NCBI GenBank assembly: GCA_963783045.1
Contig: CAWAMD010000009.1
Coordinates: 1-64,000, forward strand
Reading direction: 5' to 3'
Source of the DNA: CAWAMD01 sp963783045
GTDB lineage: Bacteria > Actinomycetota > Nitriliruptoria > Nitriliruptorales > Nitriliruptoraceae
DNA length: 64,000 nt
A program made the translations under genes and the position numbers. The notes beneath the pieces were generated by a model. That model was not told the origin of the DNA. It did not search any database and worked only from the letters and a program-made list of their open reading frames with translations. Position 1 is the stretch's first letter. Every line of letters starts with the position of its first letter. Shown piece by piece: positions 33,140 through 42,412 of the stretch.

Positions 33140-36016
33140 TCACCACTCGCTGAGCTTCCAGATCTCCGGGTTGGGACGCCCCTGCTCCCCGACCTGGGCG
33201 AACACCTGCACCGCCTGCTTCAGCAGATCCATGGCGCGGGCCTCGTCGCCGCCGCGGTGGGCGAGGTCCGCGAGGTTGTTGAGCAGCGCCGCCTCCCGGT
33301 GCCGGTCGCCGAGCTGCGTGCACCGCTCCAGCGCGCGGGTGAGCAGCTCGTCCGCCCGCGGCTCGTCGCCGGCGTCGGCCACGGTGAGCGCGAGGTTGTT
33401 CCAGGCGGCGATGGCGGCCGAAGGGTCCGGCAGCGTGCCCGCGACGGCCGCGGCCCGCTCGAGATGTGACTGGGCGCCGCGCACGTCACCGTGCCGGCGG
33501 GCCACGATCCCCGCCAGGTTGCGCGCCTGTGCGATCGCCTCCAGCTGGCCGCTCTCCTCGGCGACCGTCAGGGCGCGGCGTGCCACGGTCGCCGCTGCGT
33601 CGATCGCGCCGACCCGCAGCTCGAGGAGCCCGAGCTCGGCGAGCAGCCGCGCCGCGGTGGGCGTCGAGCGTCCGCCGGTGAACTCCAGCCCCGTCTCCAG
33701 GTGGGCGCGTGCCGCCTCCCACCGGCCGCGGCGCATGAGCAGCGCCCCGAGCTCGCGCTCGATGTCGGCGAGCTCGTCACGGTCGGGCTCGTGGGCGGCC
33801 GCCACCTCGAGGTGCTCGAGCGCGGTGTGGTAGTTGCCGGCCAGCGACTCGAGGCGGGCCAGCCGTCGGTGCACGGTCGCCAGCAGCTCGGGCAGCCCAC
33901 CGCCGAGCGCCTGCTGGTAGTGCTCGCGGGCCTCGGCGTGGGCGAACACGGCCAGGGCATGGTCGCCGGCGCGGAGCCACCACTGCACGGCCTCGGTGTC
34001 GCGCCCGGCGCGATGGGCGTGCTCGGCGATCGTCGGGGCCAGGGCCATGCCACCGGTCCGCTGGGTATCGGCGGTCAGCGTCTCGGCGACGCGGGCGTGG
34101 AGAAGCCGCCGCCGTGCCGGACCGGTGCGCTCGTAGGCGACGGCCCGGAGCTTGTCATGGCTGAACGCGAAGGTGCCGGGATCGCCCGCGGACACGCGGA
34201 ACAGGCCCCGGGCGACGAGCTCGTCGATGCCGGCGACCGTCTCCTCCTCGCTGCGGCCGGCGATGCGGGCGAGCAGCGCGTGGTCGAACCCGTGGCCCAC
34301 GACCGCGGCAGCCGACACGATCTGCGTCGCCGCGGGATCGAGGTCCTGGAGCCGGCGACGCAGCAGCTCGCGGACCCCGGCGGGCAGCGGCCACTCGTCG
34401 TGGGCGCCGCCGCCGTCGGTGGCGAGCCACCGCAGGTACTCGACGACGGCGAGCGCCAGCCCCTCGGACTCGGCGTGCAGCCGAGCAGCGATGGCCGGCG
34501 CGTCCTCCCCGAGCGTGGCCCGGCAGAGCTGCGCCACCGTCGTGGCGTCGAGGCGGCCGAGCGTCACCACCAGGCCGGTGTCCGACGCCCGGACCTGATC
34601 GACGAGCGATCGGGTCCGGTGGGTGGGCGGCAGGTCTTCCGGGCGCCAGGTGACCACGACCCGCAGGCCGGTCGTCGCGCTCCGGCGCAGCAGCTGGCCG
34701 AGCAGCTCCAGCGTCGTGTCGTCGGCGTTGTGCACGTCCTCGAGGATGATGACGCGGCTCGTGTCCGTCGGTCCGGCAGCGAGGTCGAGCGCCTCGACGA
34801 CGGTGGAGAGGAACTGCGGCCGCGCCCCGGGGGCGTCGAGCGGCGGCGGGTCGCCGACGACGTCGCGACCGCCGAGGAGGTCGGGCAGCAGCCGGGCGAG
34901 ATCCTGGCGCTGGCGCGCCGGGAGCGAGGCGAGCCGCGCGGCGACGTTGCGGCGTCGGTGCGCGGCCTGCAGAAGGTCGGCGACGGGCTCGAGGACCCGT
35001 GCGGGATCGTCGGCGTGGCAGGCGGCGGCGAGGACCGGCACGTCGTCGCGGTGGAGCAGGGCCTCGACCTCCTCGACGAAGCGGGTCTTGCCGACGCCCG
35101 CCTCGCCGGCCACGACCACCATGGCACCGGGCGCGGCGAGGGCATCGCGGACGCTCGCGAGCTCGCCGTCCCGGCCGAGGAAGGGCAGCTCGCCCGCCTG
35201 CGGCGTTCGGGGACGTGGCCGCGGTGCGGGCGCGGGAGCCGGCTGCGCGGGTGCCTGGCCACGGGCGAGCTGCCCATCGACGATGCCCTCGTAGCAGCGC
35301 ACCGTGGCGGGCAGCGGCGGGACGCCGAGCTCGCGGTCGAGCACGGCCACGCACTCCCGGAAGACCCGGATGGCGTCGGTCCGTTCCCCCCGCCGCGCGT
35401 GGACGAGCATCCGCCGGCGGAACGCCGCCTCGTTGAGCGTGTCCGTGACCGACCATCGCTCGGCGTGCAGCAGTGCCGCGTCGAGGTCGCCGGCCGCCGC
35501 CTCGGTCTGACTGAGACGGTCGAGGGACTCGCAGAGCTGGCGTCGATAGCTCTCGGCGTGCTCGTCGCGCCAGTCCTCGAAGGGCGGCTCGCGGACGGTG
35601 AAGTCCTCGAGGAAGTCCCCCCGGTGCAGGGCCACGACCTCGTTCAGGGCGGTGACGCACGCCGAGCACGTGGCGGCGCGCGGATGCCTGTGGGTCTGGA
35701 GCCCGTCGAGCAGCGCCGCCACGTGGTGTACGTCGACGGCAGCGTCGCGCTCGTCGAGGCACACGTTCTGCCGATCTGCATCGAGCCGACCGTCGAGGCC
35801 CCGGTTGAGCACGCTGAGCGTACGGCGCAGCGCGCTGCGAGCCCGCTGCTCGTCGCTGTCGCTCCACAGCAGCGTGGCCAGCCGCGCTCGGGTCTGCCGC
35901 CCGTCCTCGGCGACGACGGCGAGGATCGCCGACGCCTTGCGGGTGTCGACCTCCAGCGGCTGCCCGTCGACCGTGACGCGCAGCGGCCCGAGCAGCTCGA
36001 CGACCAGACCGTCCAG
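33140..36016 (-). CDS. SARP/BTAD-type regulator with AAA ATPase and TPR domains
   Basis: About 958 residues: an OmpR-like winged helix (VVELLGPLRVTVDGQPLEV), a BTAD TPR domain (to about residue 240), an AAA ATPase with Walker A GEAGVGKTRF and C-terminal TPR-like repeats. This is the plan of large SARP regulators that bind direct repeats and recruit RNA polymerase. No ATG, GTG or TTG lies between the likely promoter and the first domain; CTG at 36016, seven bases after AGGGGGAGA, is the best start. ATG near 36124 would place the promoter inside the gene. It diverges from the sensor-like genes. Confidence 0.75.
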   Translation of the reverse strand: MDGLVVELLGPLRVTVDGQPLEVDTRKASAILAVVAEDGRQTRARLATLLWSDSDEQRARSALRRTLSVLNRGLDGRLDADRQNVCLDERDAAVDVHHVAALLDGLQTHRHPRAATCSACVTALNEVVALHRGDFLEDFTVREPPFEDWRDEHAESYRRQLCESLDRLSQTEAAAGDLDAALLHAERWSVTDTLNEAAFRRRMLVHARRGERTDAIRVFRECVAVLDRELGVPPLPATVRCYEGIVDGQLARGQAPAQPAPAPAPRPRPRTPQAGELPFLGRDGELASVRDALAAPGAMVVVAGEAGVGKTRFVEEVEALLHRDDVPVLAAACHADDPARVLEPVADLLQAAHRRRNVAARLASLPARQRQDLARLLPDLLGGRDVVGDPPPLDAPGARPQFLSTVVEALDLAAGPTDTSRVIILEDVHNADDTTLELLGQLLRRSATTGLRVVVTWRPEDLPPTHRTRSLVDQVRASDTGLVVTLGRLDATTVAQLCRATLGEDAPAIAARLHAESEGLALAVVEYLRWLATDGGGAHDEWPLPAGVRELLRRRLQDLDPAATQIVSAAAVVGHGFDHALLARIAGRSEEETVAGIDELVARGLFRVSAGDPGTFAFSHDKLRAVAYERTGPARRRLLHARVAETLTADTQRTGGMALAPTIAEHAHRAGRDTEAVQWWLRAGDHALAVFAHAEAREHYQQALGGGLPELLATVHRRLARLESLAGNYHTALEHLEVAAAHEPDRDELADIERELGALLMRRGRWEAARAHLETGLEFTGGRSTPTAARLLAELGLLELRVGAIDAAATVARRALTVAEESGQLEAIAQARNLAGIVARRHGDVRGAQSHLERAAAVAGTLPDPSAAIAAWNNLALTVADAGDEPRADELLTRALERCTQLGDRHREAALLNNLADLAHRGGDEARAMDLLKQAVQVFAQVGEQGRPNPEIWKLSEW

Positions 36017-36047
36017 GTCCGTTCTCCCCCTGCGGTGAACCAGCGGA

Positions 36048-36100
36048 TGATACGCCCGCCGGGTCGTTCCGGACCCCGGTTCGTAACGGTTTCCGTAACG
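36048..36100. promoter_or_regulatory. Divergent promoter with CGTAACG/CGGAACG repeats
   Basis: CGTAACG occurs at 36082-36088 and 36094-36100 (plus strand, 12 bases apart), as part of a CGTAACGGTKTC direct repeat. On the minus strand CGGAACG (36071-36065) precedes GTATCA (36053-36048) by 11 bases, a likely -10 box for the BTAD gene. The same heptamers, with stricter 11-base spacing, precede genes at 40763, 43281 and 44131. Confidence 0.55.
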
Positions 36101-36146
36101 GTGTCGCGGCAGCATCGCCATCCGAGCGGACGGAGGGCGAGCGGCG

Positions 36147-37391
36147 GTGACGGTTCCCGGCCACACCGCGCCAGCGGCCCGGTTCGGCGCGCCCACGCGC
36201 GGGCGCCGACGGGCCGGCGTGCCCGTGGCGGCGCTCCTGATCGCCACGCTGGTGGCAGCGGTGCTCAGCGTCACGAGCAGAGCGGTCGCGAGCGAGCTGA
36301 CGATCGACGACCTCCTGTGGACGGCGGGCTTCGCCATGTTCGCGACGGTGGGGACCGTCATCGTGCGCCGGCGTCCGGGTCACCGGGTCGGGTGGGTGTT
36401 CCTCGCGGTCGGTGTCCTCGGCGGAATCGCGGACGCGGGGACGAGCTACGCGCTGCTGGGGGCGCAGCGCCCGCTCCCGCTCGTCGGGTTCAGCTCGTGG
36501 CTCGGCAGCTGGCTCTGGGCGCCGCCGCTGGGCGGCTTCGTCGTGGGGCTCATGTGGTTTCCCAACGGCCATGCGCTCAACCGCTGGTGGGACGCTGTGG
36601 CGTGGGTCAGCGCGGGGCTCACCTTCCTCGTGGGGGCCATCGAAGCCGTCGCGATGTGGTCGGTGCGCGGCCCGCTGCTCGCACTGCTCGGCACGGACCA
36701 CGACCAGGTCGCCCATTCCTGGGCTCTCACCGTCGTGGCCGCCGTCTTCCCGCTCTACATGGTGACGGCGCTCGTCGCGATGGCATCGCAGGTCAGCCGC
36801 TACCGGCGGTCCACCGGTATCGAGAGACAGCAGCTCAAGTGGCTGGCGTTCTATGCGTGCATCGCCTTTCCTGCCCTCGTCCTCAACGACGACCGGATCA
36901 GCTCGGGCGCCTTCCACACGGTCACGCAGATCCTGAGCGCCCCGATGTGGATCGCGGTCGCCGCCGGGCTCGCGATCCTGCGCTACCGCCTGTACGACAT
37001 CGACCGGATCATCAGCCGGACGGTGTCCTACGCCATCGTGATCGCGGTGCTGGTGGGGGTGTACGCGGCCGGCGTGCTCGGGTTCGGGGCGGTTGGCCGT
37101 GCGGTGACCGGGGAGTCGGGCGACCTCGTGGTGGCCGTCTCCACCCTGCTCGTGGCGGCGGCGTTCCGGCCGGTCGTGACGCGGGTCCGGGCGCTGGTGG
37201 ACCGGCGGTTCAACCGGGCCGGCGTGGACGCCGCGCTGGCAGCCGAGGCGTTCCGGGCCCGGCTGCGCGACGAGGTCGAGCTCGACACCGTGCTCGCCGA
37301 CCTCTCCACCACCGTGCACCGGACGCTGGCACCCTCCCTCGTTGCGGTTATGACCCTCGACGGCCCCGCACAGCCAGGAGACCTCGCATGA
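36147..37391 (+). CDS. Kinase-less sensor-like membrane protein 1
   Basis: A 414-residue protein with about eight membrane helices, including VAALLIATLVAAVLSVTSRA and SWLWAPPLGGFVVGLMWFPNG. Then come RYRLYDIDRIISRTVSYAIVIAVLVGVYAAGVLGFGAVGR and a cytoplasmic helix ending in DTVLADLSTTVHRTLAPS. In kinases with this membrane module a GAF and HisKA domain follows; here the protein ends instead. The next gene overlaps by four bases and encodes a near copy. The protein may sense membrane or redox cues and signal by interaction, but no output domain is present. Confidence 0.7.
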   Translation: MTVPGHTAPAARFGAPTRGRRRAGVPVAALLIATLVAAVLSVTSRAVASELTIDDLLWTAGFAMFATVGTVIVRRRPGHRVGWVFLAVGVLGGIADAGTSYALLGAQRPLPLVGFSSWLGSWLWAPPLGGFVVGLMWFPNGHALNRWWDAVAWVSAGLTFLVGAIEAVAMWSVRGPLLALLGTDHDQVAHSWALTVVAAVFPLYMVTALVAMASQVSRYRRSTGIERQQLKWLAFYACIAFPALVLNDDRISSGAFHTVTQILSAPMWIAVAAGLAILRYRLYDIDRIISRTVSYAIVIAVLVGVYAAGVLGFGAVGRAVTGESGDLVVAVSTLLVAAAFRPVVTRVRALVDRRFNRAGVDAALAAEAFRARLRDEVELDTVLADLSTTVHRTLAPSLVAVMTLDGPAQPGDLA

Positions 37392-38602
37392 GCAGCCGCC
37401 CGAGATCCGGCCCCGCCGCGACGGTAATCGTGGCCGTGACGCTCGCCGTCACCGTCGTGTCGGTGGTCGTCCGGCTCAACGCACCGCCGGTCGCCGCCAC
37501 GGACGTCTCCACCACCGTCTCGGACGTGTTCTGGATCCTCGGCTGGGCCGCCTTCGCGGTTGTTGGCGGGCTGATCGTGCGCCGCCACCCCGGTCACCTG
37601 GTCGGGTGGCTGTTCATCGGCATCGGCGTTCTCGGAGCCGTCGCCTACCTCGCGAGCGCCTATGCCATGCTCGGCACCGCGCGGCCGCTGGTCGGGGCGG
37701 ACGCGGCCGCCTGGGTTGGCATCGTGACCTGGGCGCCGCCACTGGGTCTGTGCATCATGGCCATCGCGCTGTTCCCCACGGGAAAGCCGCTCGGACGGTG
37801 GTGGGGGAGGATCGCGGCGACCGGCACCAGCGTGTCGTTCGTCATCGCGCTCTCCAACGCGTTTGCCGTCTGGCCGCTGCGAAGCGCCGACCTGGCACTT
37901 CCCGGTGCCGACGAGCAGATCCACGCCTGGTCGATCCCCATCATCAACGTGCTGTGGCCCCTCGCCATGCTGACGGCGGTCGTGTCCATGTTCTCGCTGT
38001 TCGTGCGGTTTCGGCGATCCACCGGTATCGAGCGCCAGCAGCTCAAGTGGCTCGCCCTCTACGTGGCGATCGCGATGCCCGCGATCGTCCTGAGCGAGAC
38101 CGTCTTCCGTGAGGGAATCGCGCAGGTCGTGGTGAACACCATCGACGCTCCGGCCTGGCTGGGGGTCATCGCGGGGCTGGCGATCCTGCGCTACCGGCTG
38201 TACGACATCGACCGGATCATCAGCCGGACGCTGGCCTACGCGGTGGTGGTGGCGGTGCTCGTCGGGGTGTACGCGGCGGGGGTGCTCGGGCTCGGGGCGG
38301 TCGCGCGGGCGGTGACCGGCGAGTCGGGCGACCTGGTGGTGGCGGTCTCCACGCTGCTCGTCGCGGCGGCGTTCCGGCCGGTCGCCTCACGGGTCCGGGC
38401 GGTGGTCGACCGGCGGTTCAACCGGGCCAGCGTCGACGCCGCGCATGCCGCGGAGGCGTTCCGCGCGCGGCTGCGCGACGAGGTCGACCTCGACACCGTC
38501 CTGGGCGACCTGCGCGCCACCGTTCACCGCACGCTCGCGCCGAACGTGATCTCGGTCGTCACCCTGGACGCGGCTGCAGCGCGGGCCGGGGGCGACCGAT
38601 GA
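37388..38602 (+). CDS. Kinase-less sensor-like membrane protein 2
   Basis: A 404-residue paralogue of the previous protein, with the same helices, the IERQQLKWLALYVAIAMPAIVLSE segment and the C-terminal module LRYRLYDIDRIISRTLAYAVVVAVLVGVYAAGVLGLGAVARAVTGESGDLVVAVSTLLVAAAFRPVA. The last 145 residues are almost identical to those of its neighbours while the N-terminal halves differ, as after tandem duplication with gene conversion. No kinase or effector domain follows. It overlaps both neighbours by four bases. Confidence 0.7.
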   Translation: MSSRPRSGPAATVIVAVTLAVTVVSVVVRLNAPPVAATDVSTTVSDVFWILGWAAFAVVGGLIVRRHPGHLVGWLFIGIGVLGAVAYLASAYAMLGTARPLVGADAAAWVGIVTWAPPLGLCIMAIALFPTGKPLGRWWGRIAATGTSVSFVIALSNAFAVWPLRSADLALPGADEQIHAWSIPIINVLWPLAMLTAVVSMFSLFVRFRRSTGIERQQLKWLALYVAIAMPAIVLSETVFREGIAQVVVNTIDAPAWLGVIAGLAILRYRLYDIDRIISRTLAYAVVVAVLVGVYAAGVLGLGAVARAVTGESGDLVVAVSTLLVAAAFRPVASRVRAVVDRRFNRASVDAAHAAEAFRARLRDEVDLDTVLGDLRATVHRTLAPNVISVVTLDAAAARAGGDR

Positions 38603-39812
38603 GCCGGACGGCGCGCCGCTGGGGTGAGCACCACTCCGGCGTCCTGGGGATCCTCCTCGTCGTCGTGTTCCTCGGCGGCATGACCACCCACCAGTGGCTC
38701 GTGCTGCACACGCCGGGCTTCGACGGGTCGGCCTGGGGTGGGATCGAGATCCTCCTCGGGTTCTTCGCTACGCGCTCGTCGGCGCGCTGCTCGTCTGGAA
38801 GCGGCCGCGGCACCCCATCGGCTGGCTGCTGAGCACCGTGAGCGTGTCCATCGCCGTGCTGCCCACGCTCGAGGCGTACACGGCGTGGCAGGTGGTCACC
38901 ACCGGCCACGCCGGCGCGCTGGCGACGCTCGGCGTGTGGATCAACGAGTGGGACTGGCTGCCGCTGCTCGTGCTCGGGATCGTCATCGTGCCGCTGCTCT
39001 TCCCCGACGGGCACCTGCCGTCCCGCCGATGGCGGTGGCTCGTCGGCGTGGTGCTGCTCGGACTCGTCCTCGTCTCGATCCCGTCGATGCTGACCCCGAC
39101 GCTGACCGGCCAGGACATCGACTACACGGTGGCCAACCCGATCGGGGTGACGGGCATCGGCTGGGCGCAGGCGGTCGGCAACATCGCCTTCCTCGTCCTC
39201 TCGATCATTCCCGGCGTGTTCGGGACCATCGCGAGCCTCGTCGTGCGCTTCCGGCGCTCGCCCGGCGTGGAGCGCCAGCAGCTCAAGTGGCTCTTCCTCG
39301 CCGTCGGGATGACACCGCTGATCGCCGTGAGCGGGGTGCCGGTGATCGGCGCCGTGCTCTTCGGGCTCACGCTCGCCGCAGTCCCCGCGGCGATCGGGAT
39401 CGCGATCCTGCGCTACCGGCTCTACGACATCGACCGGATCGTCAGCCGCACGCTGGCGTACGCGATCGTGGTGGCGGTGCTGGTCGGGGTGTACGCGGCG
39501 GGGGTGCTCGGGCTCGGGGCGGTTGCCCGCGCGGTCACGGGGGAGTCCGGGGACCTGGTGGTGGCGGTCTCGACGCTGCTCGTCGCCGCCGTGTTCCGGC
39601 CGGTCGCCTCCCGGGTACGCCGCGTGGTGGACCGTCGCTTCAATCGGGCCAGCGTGGACGCGGTCCTGGCCGCCGAGGCGTTCCGGCAGCGGCTGCGTGA
39701 CGAGGTCGACCTCGACACGGTCCTGACGGACCTCGGCGCCACCGTCCAGCGCACCCTGGCGCCGGCGAGCGTCGCCATCACGACCGTCGCCCTCGACCGG
39801 GACGCGCCGTAA
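38599..39812 (+). CDS. Kinase-less sensor-like membrane protein 3, frameshifted
   Basis: The frame from ATG 38599 encodes GVLGILLVVVFLGGMTTHQWL and GGIEILLGFFA. The continuation YALVGALLVWKRPRHPIGWLL appears in the next frame from about 38770. Adding one C to GCTACG near 38769 restores a single 400-residue protein, the third paralogue of the cluster, ending in the same RYRLYDIDRIVSRTLAYAIVV module. The downstream frame runs to 39812 uninterrupted, so this is either a sequencing deletion or a recent mutation. Confidence 0.65.
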
Positions 39813-39901
39813 CGGTCCCCGGGATGGCGACCTTCGTCGCGTTCGCCCTCGCCCTACCCGTCGTGTTCCCGTCGTGACGTCGGCGCCGCGACGGTGAGCT
39901 G

Positions 39902-40066
39902 AGTGGTCCGTTTCGGAAGTTCCTTCTGCATTCGATCGTCCCTGCATCCCGGATGGCGGCGTTGCTCGTCGTCGACGTAGAACCCCGCTACGACGACGAC
40001 TCGCGCCTTGCCCTCCGGGCGCAGGAACGCTCTCGATGCGACAAAGGACCTCCGAAACAGACCACT
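39902..40066. repeat. MITE-like element with imperfect inverted ends
   Basis: AGTGGTCCGTTTCGGAAGT at 39902 has an inverted counterpart, AGTGGTCTGTTTCGGAGGT, read on the minus strand from 40066. Similarity continues less perfectly inward (GCAT.CGA, CGT.CCTGC). The 165-base interval contains no gene but has CGTCGTCGACGTAG and CTACGACGACG as a secondary inverted pair. The right end coincides with the 3' end of the SRPBCC gene. No target duplication is recognisable. Part of the 250-base gap after 39812. Confidence 0.5.
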
Positions 40067-40572
40067 ACCGACGACGCTGCTCGCGCGACCGGTAGGAGTG
40101 GACCTCCGCCCCGACGGCCCGCGCCAGCGCCTCGACGCCGCTGCGCATGACAACGTCGTGGTTCCACACCAGCACGGGGCGTCCGACGACGGCCAGCACG
40201 TTCATCCAGCGCCGTGTCGTCGTCACCGACCAGTCGGCCCGGACGGCGGTGGCGCCCTCGGTCGTCGCCGTCCACCGGGGTGAGCTCCCACACCCCGGTC
40301 CCCTCCAGGTCGCCCCGTGCGCGCCACTCGATCACCTGTGGGCGGACGGCGCGGACCGTCTCCATCCGCCAGTGCAGGACGTAGGGCAGCCGCGCCCGGA
40401 CGCTCGCGTCGTAGCGCGCCCCGACCCCGTCCGTGTCCCCCGGTGTGACGAGGTCGACGCCACGGACGTACCGCCACTGCCGCAGCCAGGGTCCCGGCGC
40501 CAGCACGGCGTCGAACACCGCCTCCGGAGGAGCGGTGAGCAGGCACGTCGTCACGAAGTGGTAGTCGGCCAT
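40065..40572 (-). pseudogene. SRPBCC-type protein, frameshifted
   Basis: From ATG at 40572 the frame reads MADYHFVTTCLLTAPPEAVF, then WLRQWRYVRGVDLVTPGD and LHWRMETVRAVRPQVIEWRARGDLEGTGVWELTPVDG, a polyketide-cyclase-like SRPBCC domain. After DDRG, near 40255, the family continues in another frame (GATAVRADWSVTTTRRWMN... to TAG at 40065). One extra base explains the break. The last codons overlap the inverted end of the MITE-like element. Sequencing error is as likely as mutation. Confidence 0.6.
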
Positions 40573-40706
40573 GCCGGTGAACCGGCCCCTTCCTCGTCGC
40601 GGTCGAGCGGACAGCATGCCGTGGGCCACAGGGGGGATGCGAGCGGCTGGGATACCGACGAGCGCACGGGGCGACGGACGCCGTGAGCGAGCACGTTTCC
40701 GCGGCT

Positions 40707-40738
40707 CGTAACGATGTCGGAACGGTCCGGGCGTATAC
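40707..40738 (+). promoter_or_regulatory. SARP-like direct repeat and -10 box upstream of the SpoIIE-type gene
   Basis: CGTAACG (40707-40713), four bases, CGGAACG (40718-40724), eight bases, then GTATAC (40733-40738). Centre-to-centre spacing is 11 and the second repeat ends eight bases before the -10 box, the geometry reported for SARP binding sites. The start codon at 40763 follows a strong AAGGAGGG. Confidence 0.7.
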
Positions 40739-40762
40739 AGACATCGTGGAAGGAGGGCATCC

Positions 40763-42412
40763 GTGACGATCACCGAACCGGAGACCCGCCGGGGCACGCC
40801 GTTCCGCCGCTGGCGGCGCCCGACCTCGCGAGAGGAGCGGCGAGCCCGCCGGGTCGAGAGCGCGTCCGAGCCCGCCGCGCCCGATGCCTCGCCCGCGATC
40901 GACATCCCACCGAACGACCCGTGCCTCGCCTACTTCCAGGGTCACCCGGAACCGGTGGACCTGGACGCCCTCAAGCTCGACACGCCGGGAGTCCGCCTGC
41001 TGCGTGCGGCCGGCGTGAAGCTCGTCGTGCCGCTGGTGACCCAGGGCGAGCTCATCGGCCTGCTGAACCTCGGCCCGCGACTGTCCGAGCAGGAGTACTC
41101 GGCGGACGACCGCAAGCTGCTCGAGAACCTCGCCGGGCAGGCCGCCCCGGCGCTGAGGGTCGCCCAGCTGGTCAAGGAGCAGGAGGTCGAGGTCCGGCGC
41201 CGCGAGCGCTACGAGCAGGAGCTGCACGTCGCCCAGCTGATCCAGCAGAACTTCCTGCCGAAGGAGCTGCCCGAGCATGCGGGCTGGGCGCTCAACGCCT
41301 TCTACCGCCCCGCGCGAGAGGTCGGCGGCGACTTCTACGACTTCATCGAGCTCGACGACGGCCGGCTCGGCGTGGTCGTCGGCAACGTCACCGACAAGGG
41401 AGTCCCGGCCGCGCTCGTGATGGCATCGACGCGGAGCGTCCTTCGCGCCTCGGCACAGCGGCTGCGCGAGCCCGGTGCCGTGCTCCGCCGGGTCAACGAC
41501 CAGCTCTGCCCGGACATGCCGCCGAAGATGTTCGTGACCTGTCTGTACGGGGTCCTCGACCTCGCGACCGGGTCCTTCCGGTTCGCCAATGCGGGGCACA
41601 ACCTGCCGTGCGTCCAGACACCGGACGGCGCCTACGAAGCACGCGCCACCGGGATGCCGCTCGGGCTGCTGCCCGGCATGGCGTACGAGGAGAACGAGAT
41701 CGTCATCGGGCCGGGCCAGTCGGCGCTGCTCTACAGCGATGCGCTGCCCGAGGCACACGGTCCGGACGGCGAGATGTACGGCTTCCCGCGGGTGGTCACC
41801 ACGGTCGGTGACCGCGCCCGCGACGGCGAGCTGATCGACCGCGTGATGACCGACCTCCACGGCTACACCGGCCCGGGATGGATCCAGGAGGACGACATCA
41901 CGCTCGTCACCCTGCGCCGGTCGTCCCAGATTCCCGCGGAACCCCAGCCGCAGGAGTCGCCCGACGGCGAGGTCGTCGCCGAGTTCTCCGTGGCGAGCGC
42001 GCCGGGCAACGAGCGCCAGGTCATGGAGGTCGTCGCCGAGGCCGTACGCGACATCGTCCCCGAGCATCGCATCGAGAGCCTCAAGACGGCCGTCGCCGAA
42101 GCGACGATGAACGCGATCGAGCACGGCAACCGCAACGACGCGACGTTGCGCGTGGAGGTCCGTGTCTGGATGCGCGAGGGGGCCCTCATCGTGCGCGTCA
42201 CCGACCAGGGTGGCGGTGGACCGCTGCCCGAGAGCCCGGACCTGCCGGACATCGACGCGAAGCTCCGTGGGGAGCAGAGCCCGCGGGGCTGGGGCCTGTT
42301 CCTCATCCGAAACATGGTGGACGACATGCACGTCTACACCGACGACGAGCACCACGTCATCGAGCTCGTCGTCCGGCTGGAAGGAGAGGGTGATGGGTCC
42401 ATTCGCAGCTGA
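40763..42412 (+). CDS. SpoIIE phosphatase-RsbW-like kinase fusion with N-terminal GAF-like domain
   Basis: 549 residues in three parts: a GAF-like region (about 60-140, LRAAGVKLVVPLVTQGELIGLLNLG), a coiled linker, a SpoIIE/PP2C phosphatase (about 165-390; REVGGDFYDFIELDDGRLGVVVGNVTDKGVPAALVM and DDITLVTLRR, metal-binding Asp residues) and an HATPase_c_2 kinase domain (TAVAEATMNAIEHGN, GWGLFLIRNMVDD). Phosphatase and anti-sigma kinase act oppositely on STAS proteins in partner switching; here they are one chain. The next gene starts inside it, 20 bases before its stop. Confidence 0.85.
   Translation: MTITEPETRRGTPFRRWRRPTSREERRARRVESASEPAAPDASPAIDIPPNDPCLAYFQGHPEPVDLDALKLDTPGVRLLRAAGVKLVVPLVTQGELIGLLNLGPRLSEQEYSADDRKLLENLAGQAAPALRVAQLVKEQEVEVRRRERYEQELHVAQLIQQNFLPKELPEHAGWALNAFYRPAREVGGDFYDFIELDDGRLGVVVGNVTDKGVPAALVMASTRSVLRASAQRLREPGAVLRRVNDQLCPDMPPKMFVTCLYGVLDLATGSFRFANAGHNLPCVQTPDGAYEARATGMPLGLLPGMAYEENEIVIGPGQSALLYSDALPEAHGPDGEMYGFPRVVTTVGDRARDGELIDRVMTDLHGYTGPGWIQEDDITLVTLRRSSQIPAEPQPQESPDGEVVAEFSVASAPGNERQVMEVVAEAVRDIVPEHRIESLKTAVAEATMNAIEHGNRNDATLRVEVRVWMREGALIVRVTDQGGGGPLPESPDLPDIDAKLRGEQSPRGWGLFLIRNMVDDMHVYTDDEHHVIELVVRLEGEGDGSIRS

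Noticed and set aside
33491..38602. A 1703-codon open frame on the plus strand crossing the BTAD regulator and two membrane proteins
   Set aside because: Its first part is antisense to the BTAD regulator with no domain-like sequence; the last 400 codons are the second sensor-like protein, already annotated.
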